Source: Desulfobacteraceae bacterium
GTDB lineage: Bacteria > Desulfobacterota > Desulfobacteria > Desulfobacterales > Desulfosarcinaceae
Reading direction: 5' to 3'
Length of the DNA stretch: 64,000 nt
Assembly (NCBI GenBank): GCA_024230435.1
Contig: JAAERL010001107.1
Location: 1 to 64,000, forward strand
A program made the translations under genes and the position numbers. Below the pieces are notes generated by a model that had not been told where the DNA came from, made no database searches, and was given only the letters and a program-made list of their open reading frames with translations. This document shows positions 61,950 through 64,000 of the stretch, one piece after another (within the stretch, counting starts at the first letter, position 1; each line of letters begins with the position of its first letter).

Positions 61950-62825
61950 TTATTTTCCTTTCCCTGTCAAATTTAAAAAGACCTTTGCCTTTTCAAGTTG
62001 CTCTGCAATCGGAGATTGGAGTTCGGTGATATCCGCAAGATCAAGTTTGCCGTAATTTTTTAAAATTTTAAGCAAGTTTTCTTTTGCAACCTGATTATCA
62101 TCAGAGCAGTCAGAAAAATAGTGTATTGCAATGTTAGCCATACTCGTGCACAGAACCAGCCGGACAGGTTCGCAATCACCTTCAAAAGGGGTATGATGGT
62201 TGATAATGGCGCTGCCTATTTGTTGATTTAATTTCCACTTTGTAATTATCAGGCGATTGATGTGACAATGATCAAATCCAAATACCTGTCGCTCCTTTTC
62301 TATAGAATTAACGCAAGCACCTAAAACTGTTTGATAAAGTTCTGTGTAGCACGCCATAATCGGCAGTTTGCCTAAATCGTGCAGTAAACCTGCCAAAAAA
62401 TATTCTTCACGTTCCTGTACAGGAACCCCCAAATGACTTGCCAAGATCTTGCCAGCAACTGCCACTCTAAGACAATGTTCCCAAAATTCTTCAATTAGTT
62501 GGCCTTTCAATCCACCGCTTGATTTAAAACTGCCAACGATAGAAGTGGCCAATACTAGATTTTTGACTGTATTGATACCAAGCATAATAATGGCCCGGAC
62601 AAGAGATGTAATCCGGACAGGCAAGCCGTAATAGGCTGAATTAATAAGTTTTAACATTCGGCCCGTCAATACTGGGTCAAGGGATATGACACGATTCAAA
62701 TCATTAGGTGATGCCGCCGGATCGTTACAGATTTGCAATACCTTGCTTACTGTGGTTGAAAGGCTCGGCATACGCACGATAAATTTTTGAATCTGCCTTA
62801 ATTTTTCTTGTGGCGTTGTGTCCAT
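61950..62825 (-). CDS. HDOD-domain signalling protein
   Basis: The 291-residue protein has an HDOD domain (about residues 15-215): LSTTVSKVLQICNDPAASPN, INSAYYGLPVRITSLVRAII, and LAGLLHDLGKLPIM. HDOD proteins are HD-GYP relatives, usually without catalytic activity, and are linked to motility and c-di-GMP signalling. Here the HD pair is partly kept (LLHDLGK). It is transcribed together with the MBL gene downstream. Confidence 0.87.
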   Translation of the reverse strand: MDTTPQEKLRQIQKFIVRMPSLSTTVSKVLQICNDPAASPNDLNRVISLDPVLTGRMLKLINSAYYGLPVRITSLVRAIIMLGINTVKNLVLATSIVGSFKSSGGLKGQLIEEFWEHCLRVAVAGKILASHLGVPVQEREEYFLAGLLHDLGKLPIMACYTELYQTVLGACVNSIEKERQVFGFDHCHINRLIITKWKLNQQIGSAIINHHTPFEGDCEPVRLVLCTSMANIAIHYFSDCSDDNQVAKENLLKILKNYGKLDLADITELQSPIAEQLEKAKVFLNLTGKGK

Positions 62826-62851
62826 ACAAAACAGCCGGCATTAAGCTGAAA

Positions 62852-64000
62852 TTAAAGTGAATAAGATGCTGCTAAAAAAAGCGTAAACGTCTTAATATCA
62901 GTATCCTGAATCGCACTGCCGCCGGATATGACTTGCGCTTCGCCGCTTCCGAAAACATAGGCTGTACCCAAAGTAATACTTGATTGACGATGAAAAAGGC
63001 TCACGCTCAAATTCACTCCATAAACATCGATGTGTTCGGGTTGATTTGTCTGTCCCTGCTTCAATGACGGCGTATTTGAAAAATCCGTATAAAAGCCGCA
63101 GCGAAAGGCCAGATTGTCCTTTAAATAATATTCTGTCCCCAAAGCAACGTTCACAACAGTCTCTTTATCATCCGTTTCGCCATAATATGAAATATCCATT
63201 GATAACAATAGTTTTTCTGTAGTAAAATAGGCTATTCCCAAGGTTGTGTTCAATGCAAAGTCATCTTCTGAATCATTTTTTTCGGAAATGAAAGACAGTG
63301 CATTTGTGTCTGCAAAATCAGGTGATGTCGAATCTCTGAAAGTGGTCTGTGTTTCAGTATCACTGGAGAACAAATACGTTCGCGCAATAGTCAGACCCAA
63401 AGCCAATTTTTCATGGGGCTCCCAGATTATCCCCAATTTCGGTAATAGGCCCCAATCCTCCTTGGTTTCGTAATAATTAATCCAAAAGTGCTGTCCCTGG
63501 TTAAACTGCAATACCTGGTTACGAATAATTTCTTTGTCCCGGAAATAAGCATACAAAGTGCCGCCGATGGTCAGATTTGGCCTTAATTCCAGAGCATAAC
63601 TGGGACCGAAAAGGTAGGTGCGGTCTGAATCGTTGATATTAATTGTAAGCGTGTCAATGGGATTGCCGCTAATAACAGATTGAATATTTAGAAATGACTG
63701 TTTCTGCCGTCTTTCAATCGAATCGGGAACGGCATAGGAAATTCCTGCAACGTTATTTCCAATTCGTTTTATAACGCCAAAATAATTGGGAAGTAAATTA
63801 GAACTTTCTTGCTCCCAATCCATTTTTTTTCCATCGGTCCCGGTCAGAGTATTCTTATAAACTTTGATGGATCGAACATATGCGTTCATGCTTGCCGAGA
63901 TGCCGTCTGAAGCCGACAAGGCAATACCTGCCGGATTATGAAAGCATCCTGACGAATCATCAGCCAGGGCCGCATATGCGCCACCTAAACCTGCCGCCCG
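62852..64000 (-). CDS. FadL/OmpP1-type outer-membrane protein, 5' end outside the window
   Basis: An open minus-strand frame runs from the stop at 62852 to the window edge. The part just past 63919 continues in frame as AAGLGGAYAALADDSSGCFH and NPAGIAL, the N-terminal motif of FadL/OmpP1 porins, so the ATG at 63919 is internal and the real start is beyond 64000. The remaining sequence has alternating beta-strand patterns and ends YSL with a C-terminal aromatic/hydrophobic residue as for outer-membrane barrels. At least 380 residues are encoded here. It likely carries hydrophobic compounds across the outer membrane. Confidence 0.8.
   Translation of the reverse strand, partial: RAAGLGGAYAALADDSSGCFHNPAGIALSASDGISASMNAYVRSIKVYKNTLTGTDGKKMDWEQESSNLLPNYFGVIKRIGNNVAGISYAVPDSIERRQKQSFLNIQSVISGNPIDTLTININDSDRTYLFGPSYALELRPNLTIGGTLYAYFRDKEIIRNQVLQFNQGQHFWINYYETKEDWGLLPKLGIIWEPHEKLALGLTIARTYLFSSDTETQTTFRDSTSPDFADTNALSFISEKNDSEDDFALNTTLGIAYFTTEKLLLSMDISYYGETDDKETVVNVALGTEYYLKDNLAFRCGFYTDFSNTPSLKQGQTNQPEHIDVYGVNLSVSLFHRQSSITLGTAYVFGSGEAQVISGGSAIQDTDIKTFTLFLAASYSL

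Noticed and set aside
1-64000. tRNA, rRNA or CRISPR array
   Set aside because: Looked for T-loop-like GGTTCGA contexts and regularly spaced direct repeats; the hits were inside coding regions or not regular.

Overview
The window looks like a chromosomal segment of a flagellated, anaerobic member of the Desulfobacterota (Desulfobacterales-like). I base this on sigma-54 flagellar control, OmpA-type MotB, CheX-CheY and HDOD proteins, TPR-fused glycosyltransferases and a probable selenoprotein. The organism assignment is inference; there is no rRNA gene here.

Positions 1-12,050 hold a minus-strand flagellar basal-body/hook locus in the order flgB-flgC-fliE-fliF-fliG-fliHI-fliJ-fliK-flgD-flgE. 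A sigma-54 promoter precedes flgB and a hairpin terminator follows flgE. A separate motA-motB unit has its own sigma-54-like promoter. Three oddities stand out: FliH and FliI are one polypeptide, MotB has Gly where the ion-binding Asp should be, and FliK carries tandem repeats. Positions 12,269-15,770 hold two sigma-54 activators, each behind a sigma-54 promoter, and a second FliH-like protein. Positions 16,296-18,933 hold a short flagellin behind a sigma-28-like promoter with a long leader, an unknown coiled-coil protein, and flbT-flaF, a flagellin-mRNA control module best known from alphaproteobacteria.

Positions 18,959-52,000 are dominated by a glycosyltransferase island: three TPR-GT9-like proteins, two TPR-GT41 (O-GlcNAc-transferase-like) proteins, CgeB-like, GT4 and GT2 enzymes and a methyltransferase. 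One of the large TPR-GT41 genes has a sigma-54 promoter of the flagellar type, so flagellin or surface-protein glycosylation is the most economical role. Signalling genes lie among them: a CheX-CheY fusion, a broken kaiB, a hybrid histidine kinase, and a REC/GGDEF/HD-GYP protein. A PHA synthase-like gene also lies here. At 47,465-48,520 are two YeeE/YedE-type transporter genes. The upstream one has an in-frame UGA exactly at the conserved Cys of its GG-C-x-SGHG motif, followed by a bacterial SECIS-like hairpin with a GGUCUU loop, so it is probably a selenoprotein.

Positions 52,050-57,125 are a decaying sugar-biosynthesis region: an intact epimerase and C-methyltransferase among relics of rfbH, an IS256-type transposase and an SDR gene, plus a MerR regulator. 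Positions 58,146-64,000 carry an NtrC-type regulator, a single-domain response regulator, a small unknown protein, an MBL-fold hydrolase, an HDOD protein and the truncated end of a FadL/OmpP1-like porin gene.

Intergenic DNA is rich in short dispersed repeats: REP-like palindromes, a 16-mer, and imperfect repeats of roughly 50-200 bp. Several genes are truncated or fused, which indicates a recombining, partly decaying locus.
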